A stretch of 64,000 nucleotides of DNA from Cryptomeria japonica. Its lineage: Eukaryota; Streptophyta; Pinopsida; Cupressales; Cupressaceae. The stretch spans positions 914,612,340-914,676,339 of the forward strand of contig NC_081409.1 in the NCBI RefSeq assembly GCF_030272615.1. The letters run 5' to 3'. The notes under the pieces were generated by a model. That model had not been told where the DNA came from. It searched no databases and was given only the letters and a program-made list of their open reading frames with translations. The position numbers and the translations under genes were made by a program. Of the stretch, positions 47,372 to 58,212 are shown piece by piece. Within the stretch, counting starts at the first letter, position 1. Each line of letters begins with the position of its first letter.

Positions 47372-49439
47372 TCAAGTATGGCTATCCCTTGATGGAGATG
47401 GTCTCGCTCCAGATGTCCCCACCCCTGGATCTCCAGGAGGGTCCTGTCTCGGTGGCCCTGTCACACCTCGGCTCTCGGACCGCGACCCAATATCTCGAGA
47501 TCGACTGAATCTCGACTGTGTGAAACTCTGTACTCGATGGTCCCTGGGTACCGCAGCCTTATAATGCTGCTGGTAGTACTCCATCTCCTGAGCTCTCAAT
47601 GCTACCTCTCTTAGGGTGTCTCTCATTGGGCCACCCACCCGTGCTCTCTGCACACTGGTTGCAAGTTCTTCCGCTCGCCCCCTCCACTCTATCTTTGTAT
47701 CCCGCTCAGTGGTTAACTGCACAATCTGCTACTGATATGTCAAAACTTGTGCTTGTAGCTGCTGTACAGTCACCTGCAGGGTCCAAATCTGAGCATCCTC
47801 AACATGTGTAGGGACCCGAACCCATAGCGGTACCTGTGCAAGGGCAACCCCTCCCACTCTGCCTCTCCTCGGTGCTGGAGGTGGGAGCACATCCGTCCTC
47901 CTCCTCTGCACTGGTCGCCTCGCCTCATCTGTACCCCCCACTGCAGCTAGCACCTCCCCCACCCGCCCCTCTCCACCGGCTCCAATAGCTAATCCACCTC
48001 TCCCCTTGTCTATCGCCCCCTGTCTCACTGCTCTCTCCACACCTCTATCTCCTCTCCTCCCTCTATCTCCCCGTCTCCCTCTAACTCCTCTCCCTCGTCC
48101 TCCTCCTCTATCATCTCCATCATCCTCATCATCTCCCTCTCCCTCCTCATCATCATCATCAAATGCTGGCCGCATCTCCTCGGGATCAAATATCCTGGCC
48201 ACTGCCCGTGCAGCAAACAAACTCGCAAACTCATCGGTCATGTCCGCATCCAGAATCTTCGGGGCATAATCCCATATCTGGCCCGCCAACCCAACAAACT
48301 CCTCCACCGCCACTGCGCTATCAATGGTCGGGCCCCAATCGGCTACATCTTGCCTCCGTCGTGCATATAGGCAAGCTCCCTGAGGTATACCCTGCTGACG
48401 ACCAAACTGTCTCAAAACTCGGGTCACCACAAACCTCTCTATAACAAATGGGGTCCTCCCGATCAGATATCTCGTCATAAATATAAAGGGCATCTCTAGC
48501 CCGTCCTCCGCCCACACCTCACAACCTGTATACGGTTGCCATGTGACCGTATCAATATCATCCAATACTCTCCTCCAATGCTCTAGTTTACCCAGCTTTC
48601 GCTAAACAATTAGACCCCTGTATCCATACACATATGCACATCCCACGGGACTATCTCTGTCTGCTAATGGCCTCGCAGCTGGAATGTGCTCCTAGCACCA
48701 TACCTGTAACAGTGTCATGCCTGCTGACAAACTGCCGTAACCGAGGTATACCACCTCATGCAGGCTCCTGTACAGATGGGCCAGCATAGCTGATCCCCAT
48801 GAAAACCTCTGGCCCTGTGTCACCATCTCCTCTAATACCAGTCCCCATCCCACAGAGAATCCCTTTGACTTGCGATCAGGACAAAGGAATCCACCAATAA
48901 ACCCTGCTAGTACGGATGGCAGTGGTACATAATCCAGGTCTAAGAACTCCTGCCACGGGATCTCATAACCGCAGACCATCTCATCGTGAAAGATGCGGCG
49001 CAGTGCCTCTATACCACCCTCCTCTAACTGCTCATATGGTAGTAGTGCACCTACTACGGGAATGCGCAGAATCCTGTAACAGTCCTCTCGTGTGACTGTC
49101 ATCTCTCCAGTACCAAAATGAAAGGTGTTCGTATTGCTGTGCCACCTCTCTGCAAGTGCTGTAAGTAGCCCCCGGTTCATAGTGAATCGAGGCATATCTA
49201 AAAGGGACGTCAAACCGCATCTCTCAATGATATCAAGGTCGGCTTGGGTCAACCGCGGTATCAATGTCCACGGCCTCGGAAATCGCTCCCGCAACTAAAC
49301 CACACCCAAGCGCTCCTGTCAACAAGAAAAACAAATCCAATATCAGTTTCCACATCAAAACAAAGATATCAACATCAAACTCACATCAACAACATGAAAC
49401 AATTTGCTCATCTACATCAAGTTCAAAATCCTACCATTT

Positions 49440-49615
49440 CATATCAACTTGTAACACAACTCAAGTTCTCAAAAACCATATCAAAACTTGTAACACAACT
49501 CAAGTCTCCAAATCACATAAACTTGTAAAACAACTCAAGTTTCCCACCCATATCAGCTTGTAAAACAACTCAAGTTTCCAACCCATATTAGCTTGTAACA
49601 CAAATCAGGCTTCAC
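49440..49615 (+). repeat. Tandem repeat, about 39-bp unit, in the PMD intron
   Basis: Four to five units containing CTTGTAACACAACTCAAG or CTTGTAAAACAACTCAAG followed by TTTCC and an ACCCATATCAG-like word. Units are about 35-42 bp apart. Confidence 0.8.
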
Positions 49616-49812
49616 ACATTGAACTTGAAACAAGAGTGCAAAAACATATCATCTTTTGATCAACACAACACATTGATATCTATGCATAACTTGACATATC
49701 GCAAATCAAAACAAGTTATATCGACACTCATATTGGACGAATCAATAAAACCCAAGACAACAAAACACAACAATTTCACAAATCAACTCATCTCGCAAAA
49801 TTTTTTTCACAT

Positions 49813-50275
49813 GCGCTAAAATAGATTCTCGCTGCGCTACAATCCACCCACGCGCTAGGCTGTTTTTCCGACGCGCTAATCTATTTACTCTATGCGCTAG
49901 ACCGACTCTACGCGCTAATATTTTGCCCCCATGTGCCACCCAACCTGCCCTATGCGCTAAAACCTATTTATGCGCTAACCTATACCTCGCTGACGCTACT
50001 TGTTCGACCCTATGCACTAGGTCTACCCTTCATGCTAAAACCCCTTACCCATGCGAACCCCTGCGACCCCCATGTGCTAGGTCTACCCTACGTGCTACCC
50101 TACTGACCTGACGCGCTACCCTACATTCGGCATGCTCTATTTTAACTCCCTGCGCTACCCTAGACTTTCTATGTGCTACCCTATTTTATTTCAGATGCAG
50201 CCCTAAAAATCAACTTGATGCACTACTTAAATTTTCGTATGCGCTACTTTACAACTTTGACACGCTAAAACGCTA
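49813..50275 (-). repeat. Array A3: TAGCGCRT repeats in reverse orientation, 21/21/18 pattern
   Basis: On the plus strand the core reads AYGCGCTA. CTA positions include 49816, 49837, 49855, 49876, 49897, 49915, 49936, 49957, 49975, 49996, 50017, 50035, 50077, 50095, 50116, 50155, 50176, 50223, 50244 and 50265. Steps are 21 or 18 and form a 60-bp higher-order unit (21+21+18) repeated about five times. Core variants are ATGTGCTA, ATGCACTA and CTGCGCTA. The array lies inside the intron of the antisense gene and has the TAGCGC orientation relative to that gene's transcript. Confidence 0.9.
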
Positions 50276-50500
50276 AAACCGAGTTTCAAAAATCAAAAAA
50301 TGACTAAAAACGACCAAATCAAAAATCAAAAAGGGGTCAAAAGTGATGACTTACTGGTGGCCCATACGCGGCAGGTCTCCGATACCTCCGAACGCGCTCA
50401 AAACGGTGCCTGGAATACGGGATAGGCATTTTCTCTTCAGACCAAATTCTCTTTCTCCAAAGTCAACAATGAACAAATGAATCAAATTAAACCACTTTTC

Positions 50501-50510
50501 CCCTTTTATA
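50501..50510 (-). promoter_or_regulatory. TATA box of the antisense PMD gene
   Basis: TATAAAAGGG on the minus strand starts at 50510, 81 bp before the ATG at 50429. Transcription start is expected near 50478, leaving a leader of about 50 nt. This supports a real promoter for the antisense gene inside the retrotransposon. Confidence 0.7.
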
Positions 50511-50830
50511 GGAGGGAAAATGAAATTAGGGTTAGCCAACCGGACATGTAATGTGGTCACGGTCTCCCTTATACCCTAAAATCTGTAAATTATCGGGAGA
50601 TGAATCAATTCAAACATTTCACATAGACAAAATCATACACACCAAACACAAATCGCCAAATCAAATCAAAATTTTCAAAAAAATTGATTCATCTCCCAAG
50701 GGGGCATCACGCATCAATCAAATCTGGGGCACGACTTGCAGATCATAAGAGCGACACAAAAATTGCATTTGATCATAAATCATGATAACACATCATTTTC
50801 TTTGAAATAACATGTGCACACACATCACTT

Positions 50831-50845
50831 CAAAGAGGGGCAAAA
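50831..50845 (+). other. Polypurine tract of the Tat element
   Basis: The purine-rich run CAAAGAGGGGCAAAA ends exactly where the 3' LTR begins (TGTAGACG at 50846). It primes plus-strand DNA synthesis. Confidence 0.8.
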
Positions 50846-52294
50846 TGTAGACGAATAAAAATGACCATATTCCTAAATGAATATTTTATGTTCATTTCTC
50901 TATTTAATTAAATCCAATTTAATTAAATTACCCGCATTCCTCTATTTATTTAAGAAAATTACTCAATTAAATTCACTATACCCATTTAATGAATAAATCA
51001 TTTTATTCAATTAAATCCCTTCTATCCACTTTTAATTAAATTCAAATTTAATTAAATAGTTATCCCAAATTGAATAAATCTAATTTATTTAATTTCCCCA
51101 AATAAACAACCAAATTGAATTAAATTAACTTTATTTCAATTAAATTCTATTATCCCTCCATCCACTTGCATTTTCCTACATCTCCCACTTGCATTCTAAA
51201 ACCCCTTCCTAATTTCTTCTAGACTCTTCTAATCACTTCTAATTAGCCTAACCCATCTTCTAAACTTTGTCACATCCCTAAGCAAAGGGAAGTCACTTCT
51301 CAAAACCTTAAAGTTTTTGATAACCATTAAAGGCTTCAAGTCTTCAACCACTTAATATCCCCAAAGTCTCCCAAACCATTAATGGTTAATTCAACCCTCT
51401 TACATGGTTAGAGACTTTTTTCCTAACTTAACCTTCATCCAACCCAAGGGTCTCATCAAGCCTTTAATGCTTTGACCATGATTATCTCTTAATCATTTGC
51501 ATAAGGGTTTATCCTTGGATTAACTCTTAATCTAATGGGTAAGCCTAACATAAGCTTAACCCTTATCTCTAGATGATCATGAGGTCTTCTCAGGCATTTA
51601 ATGTCTCCAACCCCTTCTCTCAACCCAACCCTATGTTGACACTTGTCACCATTTCATTGGTGCAAATTGCAAACATGGATCCCCAACTTTCAAACTCAAC
51701 CCTTGATCAACTCTTTCAATCCTGACCATCCATTGCCCTGTTTTTGCTATAAATAGAGCTCTCATTCCTCCATTTGAAAAAAAATGAATCCAAGTTTGTA
51801 GTATCATACTTATACTCAAATACATTCAAGCTTTCATATCTCATTTTTATGCTCATCATTTTAGCCTCTCTTTTAACTAGGAATTAGTCTAAATATGCAT
51901 GTTTAGAATACTTTCTTTATCATTTAGCTCAATCATAGACTAATATATCATGTTAGGATAGTATTTATACTAACCTTGTCATCTTATAATCTAGTTTATT
52001 GTATTTCTAGAATCATGCATAGTTTAGGATGCATCTCATATTAAAACCAACAAAAAGCATCCCTCGTTCTTGCATTTGCCATCCCTAAACCATTTTGCTC
52101 AGTGATATGAGAGCAAAAACATTCGTTTGAGGGACCGTGTAAGATAGAGAACCATGGGACCAACCTAGGGAAGCTGAGTTATGCTTCATAACTCTATAGC
52201 TTGCACCAAGAAGTCCTGTGGGTGTGTGAGCAAGGCTCCATAGAGCTCCATTTTTCGCATTTTGAGTTCTATCGACCCGCTTTTCCCGCATACA
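50846..52294 (+). repeat. 3' LTR, 1449 bp
   Basis: Same limits as the 5' LTR (TGTAGACG to GCATACA). Compared with it there is a 14-bp AT-rich insertion near 50915, one A-run difference and about 20-25 substitutions by eye. Confidence 0.95.
51748..51755 (+). promoter_or_regulatory. TATA box of the 3' LTR
   Basis: TATAAATA in the same context as in the 5' LTR. It could drive read-out transcription into the microsatellite and the gene at 53 kb. Confidence 0.65.
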
Positions 52295-52768
52295 CATGTA
52301 TGTGTGTGTGTGCATGTATGTGTGTGCATGTATGTGTATGTCAGTGTATGAGTGTATATGTATGTATGAGTATGTGTGTATGAGTGTATGTGTGTGTGTG
52401 AATGTGTGCATGTATGGGTGTGTATGTGTGTATGTATGTGTGCATATGTATGTGTGTATGTGTGTATGTATGTCTATCTATGTATGTGTATGTGTATGTG
52501 TATGTATGTATGTATGTGTATGTGTGTATCTGTGAGTATGTGTGTCTATGTGTGTATGAGTGTATGTGTGTGTATGTATGTGTGTATGTATGGGTATGTA
52601 TGCATGTATGTATGTGCATGTGTGTGTATATATGTGTGTATGTGTGTGTGTGTATGAGTGTATGTGTGTGTATGTATGTATGTATGTGTGTGTGTGTGTG
52701 TATGAGTGTGTATGAGTGTATGTGTGTGTATGTATGTATGAATGTGTGTATGTATGGGTATGTATGTA

Positions 52769-52799
<31 letters not shown>

Positions 52800-53095
52800 G
52801 TATGTGTATATATTGTGTGTGTATGTGTATGTGTATGTATGCATATATGTGTATGTGTATGTGTATGTTTATGTATATATTGTGTATATGTGTATGTATG
52901 TGTGTATGTGCATCTATGTAAATGTGTATGTGTATGTTTGTGTATATATGTATGTATGTATGTGTTTGTGTCTACATGTATGTTTCTGTGTCTGCATGTA
53001 TGTGTGTGTGTCTGCGTGTATGTATCTGGATGTATGTTTCTGTGTCTGCATGTATGTCTGTGTGTCTGCATGTATGTGTGTATATATTGTGTATA
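52295..53095 (+). repeat. TG/TA-rich microsatellite, right half
   Basis: Continues the tract broken by the Tat insertion, starting with the target duplication CATGT. Units are TGTATG, TGTG and TATGTG. Near the right end there are three to four units of TGTTTCTGTGTCTGCATGTA, spaced about 30-50 bp. Confidence 0.95.
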
Positions 53096-53154
53096 TTTAT
53101 ATTTAAAGTTGGGTCCAATTGACTTGACATATATGTGCATGTGGGCATGTGTAT

Positions 53155-56100
53155 TTAGGGGTTTGCAGATTCAAATTGCTTCTCAATGGCAGTTTGTCCA
53201 ATGGGCAATAAAAGGACTAGATTACGGAAGTATGATCGAATAAAAGAGACAAAAAAAGGGGGATACAACACCTGCTCAAGAACAAGTTCCCATTGACGAT
53301 GAAGTGGTCCTAATTCAGGAAAGAGAAGTAACAAGTCCAAGTCAATCAAGAAATGTTTTCTTTGGTATGGCCAATTTGATGGAGATAGATGAAGACACTC
53401 TTTTCGATGAGATTTCAGCTAAGGATATGGTACCAAAAAGCACATTAAAATTACACTCCAAAAAAATTTGGGATGAATATTTTCAAGATAAATCTCTAAT
53501 TGTAAGAGCACAATTGTTTGAGAGTTTTTTAGGAGAAAAGAAATGACCCCCATTTTGGAGTTGCTGGGTGTTGATAACAAGAAGAAATCATTAGAGGGAT
53601 CAGTAAATCAGACAGTGGTTGAAAATTTGCAAGAAGCTCTTAAATGTATCAAGAGCACAAGTCAAACTGTTGATTTAAGTGTTGCACAGAGAGCATTAAT
53701 GACTATGATTCCTAGTAAGAAATTGTCACAGAGAAGACAAACTCAAGCAATTGCTCAGTTATTGAATGTGTCTAGAAGAACCGTCCAGAGATATGTTAGG
53801 CAAAAAACAGGTTGGATGAGAATATTGAAAAGAATTGGGTCAATATTTGCAGGGTTCCACGAAAAGATAGAATTATTGAAGATGTAAGAAGACTTGTTAT
53901 TGAATACTGGACCAGTCACTCTAGTGTTTCTTCCAATAGAAAATACACTATACAGATTAGAGATGAAGATGGCACAAAAATTGCACATCCAAAACAATTT
54001 ATAGACACAACACAAAGTGAATTGTTTGAAGCATTCAAACAAGACTTTCCAGATGTCAAGATATGTCAAAGAATGTTTGAGGGATTATGGCCATGTTTTG
54101 TGCGTATCAATAAGGTTCATGAAACTTCTTGTTGTCAAAATCATGCTGAATTTCAACTGCATCTGTAGTGATCTAAAAAGGCAACGACAAAAAGTAATCA
54201 AAATGTACTTATCCTTGCAAGTACAACATAGTTTGTGAAGTTTATTTTATGTGACAAATTAGAAGGTTCAGATGAATACAATGTACAATGTATAAAAAGT
54301 ACATGTGCTGACTGTGGAGATTTGAAGAAATTTGTACAAATTGAAAATGTTGATCTTTCAGTGCAAGTTCTATGGAAAAGATTTGAATATGAAAAATACC
54401 AGACAAAGTCAGGAGATGAATCGAAAAAAAATGTGTTAAAAGAGAGTGAATCGCCTTACAAAGAGTTCATGTGTAGATTTCAGAACATGATATATCCACA
54501 TATCCTACACTATCATGGTGCAAATGAGAAGCAAAACGGTTTCGTATCTCAAAAAATTGTTTTCCTCCAGGTTGTATTCTTTCCATAGTAGACTTATCTA
54601 AGAACTATACGTTCAGTCCTCACATAGAGATTCAAAGTCAATACTATCATTCTGAGCAGGCTGCAATTTTTGTACAAGTTTTATATAGACATGTAGAGTT
54701 TTATGTGGACGGTCTAGAATCTGATGAAGATGAACGCATTATCATTAAGGAAGTTCATTTTTATATCAGTGATGATACTTGTCATGACAAGAGTTATGTA
54801 GCACATTGTTTTGAGATTTTTTTTTGAAAATATCATACATCGTTGGATAAGTTTTTCACAACATTTGATTTGATCTGATGGATGTGCTGGTAAGCATAAT
54901 TAAGTCTTTAATTATCTAGTATAATTAAGTTTTCTAAACTAATAAATATTATTTGATTGTAACTTCACATGACAATTTAAATCTACAAAAGCATTCAATT
55001 GGTTGTCACAACAACATGCTAAACATGGTCTAAAGTTTTTGTGGAACGTGTTTGAGAGTGGACATGGAAAAAGAGAGCATGATGGAGTAGGAGCCTATGT
55101 GAAGCGTGCACTTCGCCAACATGAACTTGGAGGTACATGTTCAACATTTATAGGAGAGCGTGTATCTTATGGGTCGTAATTAAATTGATAAAATAAGTTA
55201 ATGTGTAGGTAACATCATAAGAAATTCAAGTGAGATAGTAGAAAGGTGCAAAAGTCATTTTGGTGCTTGTGACACGACATACGACATACACTATTTTTGG
55301 GAAGTTAAAGATATTGATCGATCCAATCCTTATAATTGCCAAACAATTAATGGCATTAGAAAATTGCATCAAGTGATGACTACGGGACATAGAAAACCTC
55401 TTGTGATTTAGGTAAGAGAACGTAGAACTTGTTTTTCTACGAAATTGCATTGAAAATAAGTCATGCCTACAGAACTTAACAAACCTCTTGTGATTCAAGT
55501 AAGAGAAAAATCATGTTTTTTGTGTTGATTGCATTGAAAACATCACAAATATTCAACAATATCAAAACATTAGAGATGGATTTTTTTCACAATGGGAGAT
55601 GAAAAATTTATTCGCAATGCCTCCTTATGAAGATAGTGACATTGTAGATATTCATGATCCTCTATATTCAGCAGATTATGAACGTGTTTTTGATTTAGTT
55701 GTGTTAGGGGCAGTTCAAATTTTAATTTAGTTTGAATTCATTTTACATTCGATCATACACTTAATAATTTAATTGTTTGTAATTTGTGGTGTACAGGTGA
55801 TATTTTTGTCATGGTTGTAGATCCTGACAATGCAGAAGGTGTTGACTATTACCTACTACAATGCACAAAACCAAAATGTAAATTTTCAGAATCAATGGAA
55901 GATGGTGATGGGTAACAATATCCCACTGGATCAGTTGTTGTTGAAGGTATTTATTATCAACAAACGAAGCTAGATAACAATGGTGCTACATTTACTTAAT
56001 ACATGCCTGACCAAAAAGTTTTGCATTATAGTGAGTTATTTATAGCAATAAGACTACAATTTGAAACTTTACAAAAAAGAGGTCGTGGCCCCCAAAAGTG

Positions 56101-56188
56101 GAGATTTCCTATCAAAGATCATAAAAGGATATCAGAGATAATAAAAGACAGAGAGGATCCAGATTTTATGTACAATGAGCTCACTTAA
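53155..56188 (+). pseudogene. Decayed DNA transposase: helix-turn-helix plus DDE-like core
   Basis: A chain of frames with introns. Early exon pieces at about 53171-53546 (NVFFGMANLMEIDEDTLFDE) and 53543-53887 include a helix-turn-helix AIAQLLNVSRRTVQRYV. 53812-54168 holds VKICQRMFEGLWPCFVRINK. 54235-54588 has a CADCGDLKKF knuckle and YKEFMCRFQNMIYPHILHYH. After a poly-T frameshift near 54825 comes SDGCAG at 54874, with a TGA just before it where Trp is likely, followed by an intron from about 54890. The next exon has FLWNVFESGHGKREHDGVGA and YVKRALRQHELGG. Later pieces at 55240-55420, 55560-55720 and 55800-56188 end with PQKWRFPIKDHKRISEIIKD. The SDGCAG and SGHGK...DGVGA...KRAL patterns recall DDE transposase-like proteins common in animal genomes. 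I cannot name the superfamily. Confidence 0.6.
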
Positions 56189-56204
56189 TTTATTAGAGCA
56201 AGTG

Positions 56205-56535
56205 AACTCATGTTTTTTTACCATGATACATGTCTATATATGCATATATATGTATACATGCATGTATATATATGCATATATATATGTATGTACTAGTTTT
56301 TTGATCGTCATACATATGTACGTATGTACATTCGAGCTATTTTTTGGATCGTCATACATATGTGCGTATGTACATTTGAGCTATTTTTTGGATCGCTATA
56401 CATATATACATATGTACACATTTACATTTGAGTTGTTTTTTGCAACATATGTACACATGTACACATGTACACATATACATATACATATACATTCGAGTTA
56501 TTTTTTGCAATATATACATATATACATTTGAGTTA
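56205..56535 (+). repeat. TATG-rich tract with a 44-66 bp minisatellite
   Basis: TATATGCATATATATGTATACATG-type sequence is followed by three to four units. Each contains ACATTYGAGCTATTTTTTGG or GAGTTATTTTTTGCAA and ATCGTCATACATATGTRCG. The frames read here on both strands are artefacts. Confidence 0.8.
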
Positions 56536-57525
56536 ATTTGCACAATTTCATTTTATTTGTTGCATGATATCTTTAATTGATTTGAATCACTTAATTGAAT
56601 TGAATTAATTAATTGATTTGAATTGAGTTGATTAATTGATTTGATTTAATTTGATTAATTCATCCGACTGATTTGAATCAAGTAATATAATTGAATTGAA
56701 TTAATTAATTGATTTGAATTGATTTGATTTAATTTGATTAATTCATTTGTTTGATTTGAATCACTTAATACAATTAAATTTAATTAATTAATTGATTTGA
56801 ATTGAGTTGATTAATTGATTTGATTTAATTTGATTGATTTGAATCACTTAATATAATATAATATAATTAATTAATTGATTTGAATTGAGTTGATTAACTC
56901 ATTTGATTTAATTTGATTAATTCATTTGATTGATTTGAATCACTTAATATAATTGAATTAATCGATTGATTGATTTGAATTGAGTTGATTAACTCATTTG
57001 ATTTAATTTAATTAATTCATTTGATTGATTTGGATCACTTAATATGATTGATTTAATTAATTGATTGGATTGATTACAATCACTTAATTAAATGATTAAA
57101 ATTCATTGGATTGATTAATTCATTGGATTGATTGATTCATTTGATTGATTAGAATCACTTAATTAATTGATTTAATTTTTTTTTTGATCAATAATATTTG
57201 TATTTTATTTATTTTGAAATTTAAACATTACAACTTTAGCAAGATAATGAACTATCAAGAAGTTCCCAAAAAACCTCCACAAAACGGTCCAAACCACCCA
57301 CCCAAAAAACTAGAATTCAAACCCAGTAAGCAGTGCCCACACACCCAAACCCCCATGCTATGAGTACGAAAAAACATATTACATCTTGCTAGTAAAAATT
57401 CAGGCATTTCTACTTGAGAAGAACTAAACGGAGTCAATAAATTTAAGATTTCAACTAAAAAATTAACTGAAACAGAAAAGCATAGAAAGATGGCACCTAT
57501 GGGTACAATGTCTGTTATGACCTAT

Positions 57526-58212
57526 TCATATCTCTTCCTTCACACCTCTCGCAACTGAGGCAATCGATTCACTAGCCACCCTAATACGGCGAGAGCCTCC
57601 TCTTCCCTCATATGGACGTCCCCTCCTCCCATCTACAACCTTACCAGTTGCCCCTCGTGAGCCCGGATTTACCGCCTCGCCACCACAACCACTCTTTGCA
57701 TCACCCCCCACAAGTTTTTCCAATTATGCAGATAGTATCCTCGTTATCAACCTACTAGGGCTCAAAATCTTCACCACTCCCCCTCCCCCCTCCTGCCTAA
57801 TCACATCTTCAATGTCCATGATCTAGATAAAAATTAGCAGTCCTTCCCAGCCTCTCTTCACATCATCCTTGAAGCGCACTCTAGCTTCTTCACGGTGGTG
57901 AAAAAAGTGAATACGCGAGTGACTGGCCCTCAACTCCTCATTCTCCTGCGGGATACCTTCTTCCAGATTAAAGCCCCATCCTGGCACTGCCCACTCCAAC
58001 AGGGATTCCAAATTTAAAAGGTACTCTCCTGGAATTATTCTTTGCAATACTTTCCTCACCTCTTCAACAGTGTGTCCCAACTCTAGACCCCATGCCATGA
58101 GGAGCGAGTAAATGTCTGCTCTGCATCTATAACGGTGACTGATGATAGCCACCTCTTCTCCTAAAACCAACAAGATTGCTTTCAAGAGTAGAGGGTCCTT
58201 AGCGAGAAACAT
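57526..58212 (-). pseudogene. Unknown ORF downstream of the LINE RNase H
   Basis: A minus-strand frame of about 229 codons from ATG 58212 to a stop at 57526, with one internal TAA near 57726. The first 130 residues are protein-like (LLLKAILLVLGEEVAIISHR, VEEVRKVLQRIIPGEYLLNL, LLEWAVPGWGFNLEEG) and the last 65 are Gly/Arg-rich (GRRGRPYEGRGGSRRIRV). I recognise no family. The L1-type LINE at 23.5 kb has nothing in this position, so this is either an extra 3' gene of another LINE type or a passenger transcript. Confidence 0.5.

Larger units (their letters stand above)
49316..50354 (-). other. Intron of the antisense PMD gene
   Basis: GTAAGT at 50354-50349 and a pyrimidine-rich TTTTTCTTGTTGACAG ending at 49316 bound a 1039-bp intron. 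Removal joins codon 25 to GAG CGC in the same phase. The intron carries array A3 and a 39-bp tandem repeat. Predicted from sequence only. Confidence 0.75.
47372..50429 (-). pseudogene. Antisense plant mobile domain (PMD) gene with one intron
   Basis: Lies opposite to the retrotransposon, between pol and the 3' LTR. Exon 1 (50429-50355) starts at ATG 50429 and has 25 codons (MPIPYSRHRFERVRRYRRPA...). The donor is CCA|GTAAGT; the acceptor is TTGTTGACAG, with exon 2 starting at 49315 in phase 0. Exon 2 runs to a stop at 47372, giving about 672 residues. The first part matches the PMD (aminotransferase-like) pattern: LLTALAERWHSNTNTFHF, GEMTVTREDCYRIL, LAGFIGGFLCPD, MLAHLYRSLHEVVYLG. An acidic run (FDDDDEEGEGDDEDDGDD), an Arg/Gly-rich tract and a coiled stretch (QLQAQVLTYQ) follow. 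Four in-frame TAGs occur at 49297-49295, 48694-48692, 48604-48602 and 47731-47729, with no frameshift. PMD proteins occur both as host silencing factors and in transposons. The role here is unknown. Confidence 0.82.
33874..52294 (+). mobile_element. Ty3/gypsy retrotransposon, Tat type, 18.4 kb, complete structure
   Basis: Two LTRs (33874-35308 and 50846-52294) begin TGTAGACG and end GCATACA. The target duplication CATGT flanks both sides (33869-33873 and 52295-52299). Order: LTR, primer-binding site, long leader with repeat arrays, a small upstream ORF, gag, protease, G-patch-like segment, reverse transcriptase, RNase H, a second RNase H, integrase, then a long 3' region with an antisense PMD gene, polypurine tract and LTR. 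The second RNase H and the extra ORFs place it in the Tat/Ogre branch. By eye the LTRs differ at about 20-25 positions plus a 14-bp indel, which suggests a fairly recent insertion, yet gag-pol carries 16 internal stops. It is non-autonomous as it stands. Confidence 0.95.

Noticed and set aside
48006-48444. Plus-strand Ser/Pro-rich ORFs at 48.0-48.4 kb
   Set aside because: Complement of the Asp/Gly/Arg-rich tail of the antisense PMD gene.
35397-50275. TAGCGC arrays as coding heptads Leu-Ala-Arg/His-x4
   Set aside because: The frame exists and 21 and 18 are multiples of three, but stops occur in A1, and A2 has steps of 20, 38, 55 and 22. I keep it only as an alternative for the origin of A3.
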